From contig JAWDGP010001486.1 in assembly GCA_033675545.1 (NCBI GenBank), positions 755,001 through 819,000 of the forward strand: a stretch of 64,000 bases of DNA, written 5' to 3'. The stretch comes from Elysia crispata (taxonomy: Eukaryota > Mollusca > Gastropoda > Plakobranchidae). The notes under the pieces are model-generated. The model saw nothing but the letters and a program-made list of their open reading frames with translations. It searched no databases and was not told where the DNA came from. Position numbers and translations under genes: made by a program. Position 1 is the stretch's first letter; every line of letters starts with the position of its first letter. This document shows positions 1-11,993 of this stretch, piece by piece.

Positions 1-1014
1 AGTCTGTTGGCTTAATAATGTTTTGACAGTAAAATATTTGAATGCGAAGCTTTCCTTGCTTATGTTTTAGTGTGTTCGTAGCTGATGAAGCCAATAAAGG
101 CGAAACGTTTAAGTGACAATTATCATTGTTTTATAATATCTTTTTCGTCCATGTAAGTTCAGGTTGTGTGATTGTCTTTCAAATCTATTTTTTTCCTTTA
201 TTTCGCCGATTTAAGACCGACTTTACAGTACGGAACTTTAGACTTTTGCTCACGAGTTAAGCATTTTTTTTCGATTCTGAATCTTAGGAAAGAATAAGAA
301 TCACTAACTTATGTTTACCTGCACAAAAGCTATGTCCTCTCTAAAAAAAGGAAGGGCGTTTTTGAAAACCCTAGAAAGGTATATGCCTGTAACATGTTAA
401 TATTGATCACTTTGTTTAAAAAGTTAAAACAGATTCTAATTGATAATCTTTCCGGAGTTAGATTCGTTCTTTCTGAATAGCTTTCAAACATTAACAACAA
501 ATGGATTAATCAATGTGATATAATTTATAAATAAAATTTAAGTAAATAAAACACTTATGAAATAATGTCACAATAATTATATCAGGCCACCAAGACGGCC
601 TCATGTACATAGAACCGGAAACAGCCGTGCCGGTATCCACATGATTATACATCTTTCAAACATGAGACAGCATTGTCGCACTCTACTTTAACAAGATTTT
701 GCTGTATAGATCTAGTGCTATTACAAAAAGTTCTAACGATTTATTCTATCCTGAAACGCAAATTCAATAACTATTATAAATCGCTGAACACTTAAAAATT
801 CTTTCGATTCTCTCCCACAGTCGAGTTTCTTGAAGCAAACAAATCAGGCGGGATTAACCAAAAAAAAAAAAAAAAATATCTGCGGAAAATCCATTAGCAT
901 CAGCTACAGAATACATTCTAATTCTCATGTAGGTTTGGTTGATGAAGATAATTAGACTAAAATACGCTCTGAAATGACTGTCCATTTAATTTCATAATAA
1001 TAAGCTTAATAATA
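1..1014. other. Left-edge non-coding stretch
   Basis: AT-rich sequence with no recognisable exon on either strand. The only local oddity is a short segment at 82-106 with the order CTGATGA, a small GCC/GGC hairpin, then GAAAC, which resembles a hammerhead ribozyme core. Convincing flanking stems were not found. Confidence 0.6.
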
Positions 1015-1028
1015 ATGATGAGGATGAT

Positions 1029-1351
<323 letters not shown>

Positions 1352-2078
1352 TTCTTAATTACCTTGTTCTATGTTTTGCTCTTACAGGTCGTTACTCATA
1401 GCGATTATTCAAGACTACACATCGTCTGAAGGTAAGTTTAGTTTCTGTACACACGAACTTCAAAAAAGAACCAGTCATGTATGTAACAGACGGAACCGAG
1501 ATCCATGTACCAACGACCGAATAAGAGGTATTATACTAGGGGGAAAACATACATGTCAAAGCTTAGCTCGTTATGCAGTACAGTGACCAGATTTAAGCTT
1601 CATGCTAACCTTAGGTGCTGAGACCACTGAGCCGTGACCGGTAGCAGTAAATCACCCAGAAGTGTCGCGCACTGATCAAATGGTCGCAAACCAGTTTGTT
1701 GGGACTCCCAGGAGCAACGAAACGAGCGCATGCACGATAGACCAGACCCTAATTTATGAAGATATGCTTTGAAAAAAAAAAAGGCTATGCGGGGCTTTCA
1801 GTTTTGATTACTGTACTTTACACCCACCCTTTCTTAACCCGGTGCGCCTATTAAATTTACGAAAAATATGTTTTCAAAACTTTTACACTGCTAAATTATG
1901 ATTAGCACTTATATATATTCAGTCTTTCAGGTCAACTGTCCCCTAACAAAGAATCTGAATCTGCTTGCTTTTTTAAATAACGCTTTCGTTTGGTTCACTT
2001 TACTTTCACGGGGTTTTAAAGTGCACGCGCGCACATCATCAAAAAGTCATTGAGAATTTCAAAGAGAAATACAGGCTG

Positions 2079-2189
<111 letters not shown>

Positions 2190-2479
2190 CATGGTGAAAA
2201 AGAGAACTCAGAAGTCCTTGCAAAAATTCGTCGGTCATCTTGACTGCAAGTTCATCTGGCCTAGTACCAGTATTCTCCTTGGATAGATCTACCTCTGATG
2301 CAAAAACGTGGGTGTAGATTAATAGTAAATGAATAAATTATAAACGATTAGTTAGTTCTACTTAATTCGATCACACATTCCCGTCTCTTGTCGCAACAGA
2401 AGATAATGATTTAAGAGGGATTATATTAATCAAATAACTTAGAGTTCTCAGGAAACGTTTAGTTCTTCTTCTTCGGATA

Positions 2480-2774
2480 ATTATAACAATCTTGATACTG
2501 TCTTACTGAATCTTACTGTCCAGGTTGCCCCACAATTTCGTATCCAATGTAATTGGCATGGGCCACAAACTCGGGTAAACGTAACAGTCAGGATGATGTG
2601 CGCAGCCGCCAGTTGGACAACTACATAGGCAGGGTGAAGAGTTCCTACTCTAAATCTGTGAAACATGTCGCACTTTAGTTTGTTGTGTCCAGTGTGAAGT
2701 CTGATTAGAATCACTTGTTCTTGGCGATTCAAATTATGTCTAGCATAATTTTCTCTATGTTTTCCATTTTTCAA
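2480..2774 (-). mobile_element. LINE 3'-end fragment
   Basis: On the minus strand the translation includes LNRQEQVILIRLHTGHNKL, a signature of the region after the reverse transcriptase in many animal non-LTR retrotransposons. In those families it is followed by a cysteine-rich CxC segment and an 'LDTKLWG..' motif. Both follow here, but in other frames, so the fragment is decayed. Its clade was not determined and no upstream RT domain is present. Confidence 0.7.
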
Positions 2775-3568
2775 AAATAGCTATGTTTTATCGGATAGAC
2801 TGAAGTTTTGCAATTGCTCAGATTTTACCCTTTTAAGTAATAATTATGAATATTGTGTTGCAAGTTTTTGACTTTTATAAAATTGATTTATTTCTGGATA
2901 GTAAAAAATATTCCACGTTGGATAGTAGGCAGCATTTAAAAAAAATTTTAATGATCAAAGTATTCTTGAAAAAAATCATATTTTCCCACTACCCCACTTT
3001 CTCATCCATTAAAAATGTATGCCGTTATCCAGTGGCATATAACGAAAAAAAAAATACAACATATAAAAATTCACCTTCCACTTTTTATTAAAAAAAAAAT
3101 TCATAACACTTTTCTGCAATGCCATTGCTACTGTTTTGTTTCATATATTCCTTATATTTTGTCTCTTAAATTAGGTAAGATGATGGGAGGGGCGGGAGAG
3201 GGGATGTGACAAATAGAGGCAAATAAATTTGGTTTTTAATGGGGAGACAGGCATAGGAAGTGGTAGCTCCACAGGTCCGTTTTTCTGTAATTTGTGGGTA
3301 GCTCCGAGTTCGGTCGAAAAACATAGCTCATTTGCAATTACTTTAGAATAGCCATACTTTCGTCAGTCCACTTGTGTCTAAAATGTATACTAAATTTTCT
3401 TCTAAAAGGCATAATGCAATGCTCTGAGACATGCCTCTTTTATTAAAACTTGAAAAATTACAGGTCTGGCATATTTTGTTTGTCTGTTTTGTCTCGTATC
3501 TTCAATATGAACGATCTCAGTTTTGAAAAAATAAAGGGAACTCACTCTTATGTCTATTTATCAGCATC
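2775..3568. other. 5' flank of HYPK
   Basis: AT-rich sequence with poly-A and poly-T tracts and no further coding segment. It must hold the HYPK promoter and 5' UTR unless an upstream non-coding exon exists. I see no TATA box or initiator I would defend. Confidence 0.5.
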
Positions 3569-3745
3569 ATGGCGACGAAGGAAACCCAGCCTGCGAACAT
3601 AGACGAGGGTGAAACAGAAGAAAACGATGTCGAAGCTGATGCGAAAGGGAAAAAAGCTGCGCGACACGACGCAGGAGCTGCTGATTTGGAAAAAGTTACC
3701 GATTATGAAGAAGAAAAAGAAATAGCTGCCAAAGATATTCAAGAT
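3569..3745 (+). CDS. HYPK: HYPK exon 1
   Basis: Encodes residues 1-59, from MATKETQ to KDIQD, and ends at GAT followed by the donor GTAAGA. Reading on past the donor gives a 108-aa frame ending at 3895; the extra residues match nothing in the family and are intron. Confidence 0.93.
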
Positions 3746-6700
3746 GTAAGAAATAAATCATTAAATGGGTTCTTTTTTCACAATCTAGAATTCGGTATAC
3801 AGGCGGTTGTGTTGCAGTCCCGGTTGGATGCAAACAAATTTCGCCACAAATGGCCAGATTCTTACTGCTTATTAAAAATAGCCAGAACAAGTTAAGTATT
3901 TGGTTTTATTGCCGTTATCGGCTGAACTCGCATTAAGTTTTAAAACTAATTTTTTAAATGAATTTGATATGCGGAACAGGAATATGGTTTTATTTGATGC
4001 TTCTACTGAAGAAGTTGCCCTTAGATTTTTGCAAGATGATAATTTGATTAGATCAGTGCCTCCATTTCAATATGCAGTGAAAATCTGGCCAGTTTATTGT
4101 ATACACCATGGCTGCACTGACAACATAGAACTGGGACCGCAACACCGCAGTATTACCTAGAATCTAGTTAATATATATATATATCGCACAGCGTTAGTCC
4201 CGTAGACTTTTAGTTAGCTGACCAGTGCTGACGGAGTAACCCTGACATAGGTCATGCAGGGGTCAGGTCACGGGTTACCTGTGCAATGCACAGGGCTTAT
4301 TATAAAATTCTTTCAACCATTAAACATTTTAAAATACAAGCATAATAAACGCGCGGCTAGAGTTGGATTTTTTAATTTAGGAGTATCTAAAATTGTTTTT
4401 GTTTATAAACTTGTACCTATCTTCCTAACTTATGTAGTTTTTTCACAGTCTCCCTTAGAATCTAAGGTATAATTTCTATTTTTAGACAGACATGTCATTA
4501 ATTTTAAATTGCGATATCATAAAAGTTTAAGGTTAGATTTCATTCAAAGTTTTGCGAGAGTGTAGAAGAAGTGTGTAAGTTAACACTCACCAAAATAAAT
4601 CAATGGAGTCATCTTCAGCTTTTCAGTTATACTGCATTTTAATCCAATATAATCCATTTAAAGTCATATCCATCTCTCGCTGAACAGGTATACTCCACAA
4701 ACTTGATATGAAGCAAATAAATAACCTACACTGCTCACAGTCACACACAACAGTTACTTGTATCGTTACTCAGCCACACACAATAAATAAGATAATGATG
4801 AAATAAATAAATTTAAATACATTTTTATCACAGATAGATTGTACCAACGGTGGAAAATTTAATTGTTTGAAAAATGAAGAGAAGGATCTACTTGTAACAG
4901 ATGTGCTGATAAAATGTGTTTCAGTCTATTAAATGGATTTTTAATGCCTCGTGCCCTGTGTTCAAGGGCAGCAATCATCTGATGACTATTTTCCGTCCCT
5001 TGCTCTCCTAACAAGCCCAGTCCGAACTTGTACTGTTTTATGTGTGGGATGCAGTGTTTTTCTAACAAATGTTGTTTGGGTATGACTTTATGTGGAAACA
5101 TCTGTCTGTATGTGATCATGTAAGTGTCTATTGACTTTTCTATTTCTGGTATTGAGGTTTGAGGGATGCTGTGTGTGTGAGATATAAACTTATGAACTAT
5201 ACTTAATGCTCTGTTGAGATCGTTGTAAAGCATCTGTAGTGTACAAACTTCATCAATGATCATTGGGTTAGTTGTGCATTGTTGGGTGCTTGTGACAAGT
5301 GTTTGGGTGAGATCAGTATATACTTCAGCTTGGAGATATTTATTATAGTGATTTCCTACAAAGGACCTGCTGCGATAAGCTTGGGGTGTAATTCTATGTT
5401 TATTTAAGACTATGTCTAAAGATGAGGCTATGGGATCTTCTCTGAGAGAAAAATCTTTGTAGCTGAGAGAAGAATTGAGACTTTGTGTATTGTGTATCTG
5501 TTGCACGTACATGTCTATTTGCTCTTGTGATTCACTTAATTCGCTAAAACCCAAACACCCCTCTTCATGAATTAGTTTCTCTTGCAATCTTTTTGCCTCT
5601 CCTTACCTTGACCCATATTTTTTCAAAAGAATCCCTAAAGGTGCTGAAAATTCATCAGACTCCCAAGCTACTTCTTTATCTAGATTATTAGCTGCTACTT
5701 CTAGTTCTAACAACTTATGATGTTTTAATACTACCCCTAACAGAATATGTAAATAAGGTGGACTGACTCTATCTAACTCTATGTTAATCAAAGGTGAATA
5801 CACACAGTTGTAATATTTGTTTGCGTCTTTTTTCTGCCCCTCTCCTTCATCCATAAATGTTTTGTTGTCGGCGAGCAAGCTGTCCAGTGATCTGAGTTGA
5901 CACATATCAGTATCACTGTGTTTATGCATATCTCGTCGTGGCATCAGGCACCACAGGCATGCATAAGTGCCCTGAGGGCCCGAGAGGCCATAAATTTTGA
6001 TGGTTTATCTCTCCATGAATGTGATTGAAGTGCAGTCAATTCATCCTCTAATCTACCCTTTAAGAACCTAACTATGTTTTCATGAGAATCACGAACTGCT
6101 TCTATTGCTATGACAACTGTGTTCTGTCGCGCATTTGGCCTTTCTATATTTGCTATCTGGAGAGTAAATTTTAATGAATTTTTGCCATGATCCCCCCAAT
6201 TTTGACCCATATTTCATTCTTTGGAATTGTGTTACTGTGCCATGTGAGCATGTTTTGTTTGTCATAAGAATCTAATAAGTTATCCACAAAATTTGTCAAG
6301 CCTGCTATTCTACCATATGGTGCTGTGAACCCATCCCCATCTTCTTTGACAAATTCCCTATTCTCTACTTCTACAAAATCTGATACTATTTCTTTTGATA
6401 AGACTCTAACAGATCTTTCACTTTCTAACTGGATCCCGATGTTTTTAAGCAGCTTTCCATGTTTTCTCCCCTGCCTCCAACTCAGCCCTAATGCCTCTTT
6501 GATAGCTAATGTGTGGTGCCTTGAAATTTGTATTTTTTGTTTTACCCCGGCCGTTTGAACTATTTGTTGTTTGCGTGTTGTGGGTAATGATTTTAACTCT
6601 CTTGCTAATTGTGTGTCTGCAGATGTTTTAGAAGGTCCTGCTATAAACGATCTATATCCATGTACAAGTCCAACTCTTCTTCTTTTAGTAGGAGTCTTAA

Positions 6701-9700
6701 CTTGTGTTGAGTGTTTTCTGGGTGCGACAGTTTTCGTAAATACTAAAGGTTGGCCTCTTGTCTTGCATTTAATTGTTTGCTTGTCTGCAGCTTTCTTCTA
6801 ACTAAATGTGTACTGAGTTTCTCTTCTTCTTTTGACAAAGGTGTGTTTCTTGATAGACTCAATGAATGGCTAAAAGTTGTGTAGTGTTTTATCATGGGTG
6901 AAGTTGAGGTGTCTACTGTAGTTTTTCGTGGCATTGGTGACTTAAATGGTGTGGATTCTGCAACTGGTGAGGCTAAGCGTGCCGGACTGGGCTGTAACTG
7001 TAAGGTATTTGTTGCATCATGTGGCTTATGTGTGTTGATGTGTGAAGCTGCTTCACTAGTTATGTTATGTCTTGTACGTCGCTAATATTTTGTATACTTT
7101 TGTCTGGAATTAGGCGCTGAGTTAACTGTTGTAATTGATCAATAACCGTTACACTAGTGGATGTTGTGCTCTGTAGATGTGATTCGTTAAAAAAAAAGGA
7201 TGAACTATCTGCTTCTTGCATGCACTGTTGGCCTGTGTTTGACATAATTTCTGTGTGGTATAAATCAGTCGTGTTCAATGTGTCAATTGTTGTTGAGCTG
7301 GGACCTGCAGTTGTTACAAACATATCTTCACTTTCTCATCTTTCTTTCGTTTCTGGCGGTATTGAAGGTGTTATGTATGTGCTGTCTGTTGGTTTTGCTT
7401 TTGGTGAGATGGTTGGTTCGCAACCACCCTAAAGATATTTCCTCTCTGTGTCTACATGATGTGCATTGGTCCGGTTTAAAGGCTGGATTAAAGGAACACC
7501 ATTTAGCTTCATGGGAATGGAATGTGTCTCTCGCTTTTTTAATTGATGATACACTCTGTCTTTTCTTAATGTTTCTTATTGCAAAGTAACACTTTTTACA
7601 TAGATACATAGAGTGCATGTCATCTTTGTCATCTTTGACATTCAAACCATAGATTAACAAAATGTCACTTTGTGAGTTCACACATAAACGTTTTCTCGGA
7701 TTTTTTATTTTCTGCTTTGGTGTTGCAAGCAGTTCACCACAAATTCTGCATACATCCTTTAAACACTGTTTATGATAGTCTAAAGAATGTTCCATGGTGG
7801 ATCGTTCAGAATGTTTGCTAAAATTTGAAAAGAAATGTAGGTGCAAAATTCAGGTACTTAAAGTAATGACTCCACGAATTTGTAAATTTGAGAATAAAGA
7901 AGAAAACCTTGGTTTTAATAATTAAAAAAAAACTTAATTTGGTCCTTTTTTTTTTAATGTTTAAGACATTTCTTAATTAAAGAAAAAAATAATGTTACTA
8001 TAAAAAGCAATCTTAACGTAATTTTCTTTCTTTTCTAACACTCACAATTTTAAAGATTGAAACACCAAAGTTTCACAGTAATCCAGAAAAAATCTGTATG
8101 ATTCAAGGCTTAGTATCAAAAGTACTCCGTGTGGATGCAGGTTGACGGTAGAAATGGTTAAATGGGGATGGAAATTTTGTTATTCAATTTTCTGGACTGG
8201 CCAGGGTAGAAACGTAACACCCAGACTGCGTGACCCCGGGCAAGCCCAGGTCAGCTGTCAAGACCGGGAAGATTTACGGGTGTGGGTGGCTGGTGAGAGC
8301 TTTAACTAAAATAGAGGAAAGGAAGAAGATAGTAGGCGCTGTGATTGAGATCTAAATCTAGTTTTATGACCGAATACACTAAACTAAATTGTGATTGAAA
8401 CAAAATTTTGTTTTTTAAAAAAAGATTATTTAGAGTAAGGCCTATTTATTTGGGACAAATGAAACTGAAAACAAAATTCTTTCTCAGCCTAGATCCAGCC
8501 AAAATGATTTAATTCAAGTTTAAAAGAAAAACATCATTTCAATTTTCATAATCATTTTATAAGGTGTTGAAGGAATAAGAAATTTAATCTGGGAAAGGGC
8601 TACCAGTAAACTGTGGTGATAGTTTTCTAAAATGAAATACTGAAAATGCTGCAAGATGATACAAAGGGAAGTTACTTAGAATCACTTAGTCAGACTCAGA
8701 CTTGTTTTTGAGCTAAGTGCTATTGCAGTTAATCACTTTAATTTTCTTTTTTTCACAAAATATGCCAATGCACATACATATAATGTAAATAAATATGACT
8801 TTTGTTTAACGCCCTTAAAATGTAATATAAAGTATACTGAGTTTACAGCACTCCGCTCAAATTTTGATTTATTTACCTTGGTTGGCTTAAATTTTTTAAA
8901 TCTAGAAATCACAGTCTATCGTAAAATTACATTTTTATGCAGGATCATCTCCCCTTCCTCTGCATTTAACCCAGTCTCTTTAACTGGCTATATTCTTTAA
9001 AAATTACAAAATGAACCCTTCCTCTGGATGCTTTTTCACTCTTTAGGCAATTTTCTTATTTGCTCTAATGAACCAGATGGTAATTATGTTCTCTCAACAG
9101 AACTTCCATATTTCTGCTAAAAAACCTCAAAAACTTTTTTTTTTTAAGATAAAAAAATTTTGGAGAAGTGGAAGGGACCTTCTCTTGTAAACATCTATTC
9201 AAGCTTTGTTTCCTTTTTTCACAGGCCATGAGAGTTGTGAGTGATCGACAGAATAGAGAAGCAAAAGCAAAGCATGAAAAGGAAAAGGAGTTATCAAAGG
9301 TCAAAATAAACAAGGATGATGTAGATTTTATTGTGAGTTCTTCAAAATACTGAATTGTTAATGGTTCAAAGTGACTCAAGCATAAGTTGGGTCAAATTGT
9401 CATGAGCTAGAGTGTGTTAAAATGATAAATTTCCTTATTTCTTCTTTTTAGCTTTAATTTTAAATGAAATGTAGGGATTCTTGCATCTAAAAAAAACAAT
9501 AGATAACATTAATAGTTTTGAATGAAAACAAAATCACAAAAATAATTTACGCCTTACTTGCCTTAGTCATGGTAATTGGTATGGGAAAACAGCTATTTAC
9601 TTCCCTAACTATTGAAATATCCTTTGTACCTTACAAATTGTAGTTACAAATAATAAAATACCTTGCGAGCCTTGGAGCTGCCCATTTATTTGCACTTTCA

Positions 9701-11936
9701 TTACAATGAATGTTTAAATATTATTGATCTATCACAAGAAATGAATTATTACAAAGTTCCTTAACAATTCTTAACACAGTAAACCTCGGACCCACGAACT
9801 AGTTTGGTTATTTTTTAAAAGTTTGTTGAATGCAAGGTTTGTTGGAGCCATGGCATAAGTTACCACAAGGGAAGTAACCAACCAAAATGAACTCACCACA
9901 TAATTATCTCCCTTGCTTTTATCAACTAACCACTTGTCTTATTACCCTTCCCACCATTGCCCAAGTTACCGCCGCTTTGGCTCTTTGATCCTGTATCATG
10001 ATCTCCCCATGTATTTGCCCCCTTCTCACTCTCTTTTATCTTCTCCCTGCATGTCAATACTTGGCTCTCCTCTACCCTTAGTATGACTATGGCATAATAG
10101 GTGCCCAACACCTATAAACTTCAAGCATTTCTAACATCTGACAGGGGACCTTTTGATTGAATTTCAACTACAAAGTTTCATAGCTGAAAAGCATTGTATA
10201 GTGGATTTGCCATTACTTGTAGTTTGTTGAACCTCAGGACCACTCTGAGATTAGTTCATTTGATGCAAGTTATTTTAAGATAGCCAAAGAGGGAAAAAAA
10301 AAAAAAGAAACGGAGATTTTACTCTGTTGGTTGATTGCAAGGTGTTCTTTGAATCTGATTTCGTTGGATTTGAGGTTTACTGTAGTGATATAGTGGGAAT
10401 GTTTCAATTTAAGGTTTTATTCCATGGGAAAAAATCATAAAGTCAGTCAGGGCTTTCCTTTATTGAAATGTATCAGCCAGGGGGTATTACAAAGCTCCTG
10501 AGACACTCAACCTGTAAGAAGGGTAGGATTATTTTATAGAATATATGTAGTTACTAAGTTAGTTTGAATGAAGTATTTTGTGGATTTCTTTAAAGATAAG
10601 AATTTCATTTATTTCAAATCATGATTCAACTATAAACTTTGTCTATAGTTTGTATAAAACTGAAATTTTAACATACGATTTCAAGAGAATATTCACTTCT
10701 GATCTAATATGGATTTTGCTGTACAAAAGTTTTTATTCCTGATTTTAATTATTTTAGAGAAGAATGTTTTTTTTTCTTCTTTTTCTTTTATAAATGCGTT
10801 TTTACAAGAAAAAAAATTTCAGATCAGTTTTATAAAAACATTGCACCTCTTATAGTTATACACAGTCTAAACAGACCTCAACAACGCAATTTATTTAACG
10901 GAATGCCACTGTATCAGATGTGTTTTTTCATGCTTATTAGATAACTTCTGTTCTAGCTTTGGATTCAGACCTATTCATTTCAACTTATACGCACCAAGTA
11001 CCTATCCAAGTTGTGTAGGTCTGATCAAACAATCTAAGAAATTTCACAAACAAGTGCAACTAAAATAACATCATTCAGTTAAAATGAACATTTTATTCAG
11101 CAAAGTACAAACATGATAGTATAATCAAATTCAAATCCATAGCTGTGGTAGAGTCTTGTTTTGCAGTTTTTTTTCCCCCATATTTCTTGGATATTGTGAA
11201 AACTTTCAAAAAGGGCCCCTGATGTCCACTTTTTTATTTTTTTACTCTCCTCTTCTTTGGAACAAAGAGAGCAGGATGTCTCATTGACCATTTAATCAGG
11301 GCAAACACTGCCCCAGAGAAAACCATCTTGTGTAGACATTTTGCTGATTTCAACTGCATTTGCTGAAAAGAGCTGTGATAGAATGATTACAAGTCACTCT
11401 ACTCAATCATTCAATGTAGATATTTATTTTTGACTATAGATCTATGCTAGGCTAACCTCAGAGGGGTATAAGACTGGAGGTCCTTAAGAGACGTTAAAAA
11501 CTTTGCTGTGTTGACTGGGTGGGATTGACCAAAATGGCTTCAAGCAGCAAGCACATTTTTACGCCTGATAAGCGAGATACCGCCAAATACATACTTTTAG
11601 CACAGGTATGGACAGACATACTTGGAAGCCCAAATACGTATTATGCATATTGGTTGGCAGCTATGAAATCTTGTAAAATTGACACAATCAAAGTCAGAAT
11701 GGAGAGTTGCTACTTTTACAATATTGTAAATGTAATTTCTTCTTATTTCCAAACCAAAGAAGACCAATGCCACCTAAATTTTTAGTGATTTTTGTTTCAT
11801 GAATTTGTTATCCAAATCAAAATAAATTTATTTTTCACAGGTCCAAGAAATGGAAATTTCAAGAATCCGTGCTGAAAGAATCCTCAGGGAATACAAGGGC
11901 AATGTTGTGGAGGCCTTGGTGTTCTTGACAAATTAA
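3569..11936 (+). CDS. HYPK: HYPK, huntingtin-interacting protein K (3 exons, 126 aa)
   Basis: Exons are 3569-3745, 9225-9332 and 11841-11936; both introns are GT-AG and phase 0, so the exons join in one frame. The product has an acidic N-terminus, the conserved block ARHDAGAADLEKVTDYEEEK, a charged helix (EAKAKHEKEKELSKVKINKDD) and a C-terminal UBA-like domain ending GNVVEALVFLTN. The order and length match vertebrate HYPK (about 121-129 aa). In that family the protein binds the NatA N-terminal acetyltransferase (NAA15/NAA10) at the ribosome and has chaperone-like activity. The start is the ATG at 3569, the first before the conserved block. A polyadenylation signal follows at 11988. Intron 1 (5.5 kb) carries a transposon in antisense and intron 2 (2.5 kb) a MITE; neither breaks an exon. 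It converges with IPO11, the next gene to the right. Confidence 0.95.
3787..4163. mobile_element. Possible short inverted-repeat element in HYPK intron 1
   Basis: Left (about 3787-3865) and right (about 4085-4163) segments are imperfect inverted copies. They share the core GTGTTGC(A/G)GTCCC(A/G)GTT and a TGGCCAGATT block in the same order, with CTAG at both outer edges. The interior has an open frame (3900-4160) with no family I recognise. It may be a MITE of unknown superfamily. The alignment has gaps, so confidence is moderate. Confidence 0.45.
4164..4858. other. HYPK intron 1, left of the transposon
   Basis: No coding segment recognised. The stretch may include the unread 3' end of the N-RAG-TP-like element, whose outer termini I could not fix. 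GC-richer words such as GGTCAGGTCACGGGTTACC near 4261-4279 are only weakly echoed in inverse near 8220-8270. Confidence 0.4.
4859..5587 (-). pseudogene. C-terminal transposase part of the N-RAG-TP-like element
   Basis: A 242-codon frame with the motif run HCIPHIKQYKFGLGLLGEQG, then ENSHQMIAALEHRARG. The FGLG.LGEQG.E..H block recurs in invertebrate transposase-like proteins; I take its Glu as the possible last catalytic residue. Adjacent minus-strand frames at 5603-5944 and 5944-6210 carry the preceding parts of the same protein. Confidence 0.6.
7328..7846 (-). pseudogene. RAG1 N-terminus-like zinc domain of the N-RAG-TP transposase
   Basis: A 172-codon open stretch; the likely start is the internal Met at residue 18 (MEHSLDYHKQ). 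Zinc-ligand-like residues sit at C33, C36, H78, C83, C86, C128 and C131: DVCRICG, HSMYLCKKC, then W116 and CTSC. Vertebrate RAG1 has the same order (CRICG ... ADVDSIHPTEFCHNC ... W.PH..SCDIC), including the acidic KDDKDD/KADVD segment before the His. The frame is interrupted at 7328 and continues in another frame (7060-7323). Confidence 0.75.
7847..9224. other. HYPK intron 1, right part
   Basis: No exon or recognisable element. It may contain the 5' end and terminus of the N-RAG-TP-like transposon. Its last bases (TTTTTTCACAG) form the splice acceptor of HYPK exon 2. Confidence 0.5.
9225..9332 (+). CDS. HYPK: HYPK exon 2
   Basis: Thirty-six codons, AMRVVSDRQNREAKAKHEKE to DDVDFI. The acceptor is TTTTTTCACAG and the donor is ATT followed by GTGAGT, both phase 0. 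The segment matches the AMSVIGDRRSREQKAKQERE region of vertebrate HYPK. Confidence 0.95.
9777..10382. mobile_element. pogo-type MITE in HYPK intron 2
   Basis: Begins CAGTAAACCTC and ends with its exact reverse complement GAGGTTTACTG, followed by TA. The left flank reads CA, one change from TA. Pogo and Tigger elements have CAGT-type ends and TA target duplications. No transposase is present. A second, shorter relative lies at 46876-47228. Both copies contain 'GGCTCTTTGATCCTGTATC' and a CAAGGGA/TCCCTTG inner palindrome. Confidence 0.75.
10383..11840. other. Rest of HYPK intron 2
   Basis: AT-rich sequence without recognised elements. An 88-codon frame at 11519-11785 looks like chance: no family was recognised and HYPK needs no exon there. 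The acceptor TTTTTCACAG ends the intron. Confidence 0.6.
11841..11936 (+). CDS. HYPK: HYPK exon 3 (terminal)
   Basis: Encodes VQEMEISRIRAERILREY, then KGNVVEALVFLTN and TAA at 11934-11936. This is the UBA-like C-terminal helix bundle of the family (vertebrate TEMEISRAAAERSLREHMGN). Confidence 0.96.
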   Translation, partial: VQEMEISRIRAERILREYKGNVVEALVFLTN

Positions 11937-11987
11937 TCACCTTCTTGATAATAATATTAATATTATTTAAACACGATTTTCCTTGTA

Positions 11988-11993
11988 AATAAA
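11988..11993 (+). terminator. HYPK polyadenylation signal
   Basis: AATAAA lies 52 bp after the HYPK stop codon, the first canonical signal downstream. The cleavage site was not determined. Confidence 0.65.

Larger units (their letters stand above)
4859..7846 (-). mobile_element. N-RAG-TP-like DNA transposon, decayed
   Basis: About 3 kb of minus-strand sequence reads as one transposase spread over several frames. The N-terminal part (7328-7846) looks like the RAG1 region upstream of the catalytic core. A middle part includes KIGG/DHGKNSLKF and PNARQNTVV, where a first catalytic acidic residue is likely. The C-terminal part (4859-5587) has FGLGLLGEQGTENSH, where a catalytic Glu is plausible. 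Elements with this architecture, a RAG1 N-terminus-like domain on a different transposase, are known from Aplysia as N-RAG-TP. Several frameshifts and stops show it is dead. It lies antisense in HYPK intron 1. Terminal inverted repeats were not identified. Confidence 0.75.

Noticed and set aside
1393-1431. A short segment bordered by TCTTACAG and GTAAGT that could be a small exon
   Set aside because: Splice-like borders occur by chance at this density, the coding content is too short to test, and no gene is nearby in frame.
3569-3895. HYPK exon 1 read as a 108-aa single-exon gene
   Set aside because: Residues past 59 lack family similarity, and exons 2 and 3 supply the conserved C-terminus.
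6325-7589. Several + strand frames in HYPK intron 1
   Set aside because: They lie opposite the readable minus-strand transposase and have no recognisable product.
11519-11785. 88-codon frame in HYPK intron 2
   Set aside because: No homology recognised, and HYPK is complete without it.
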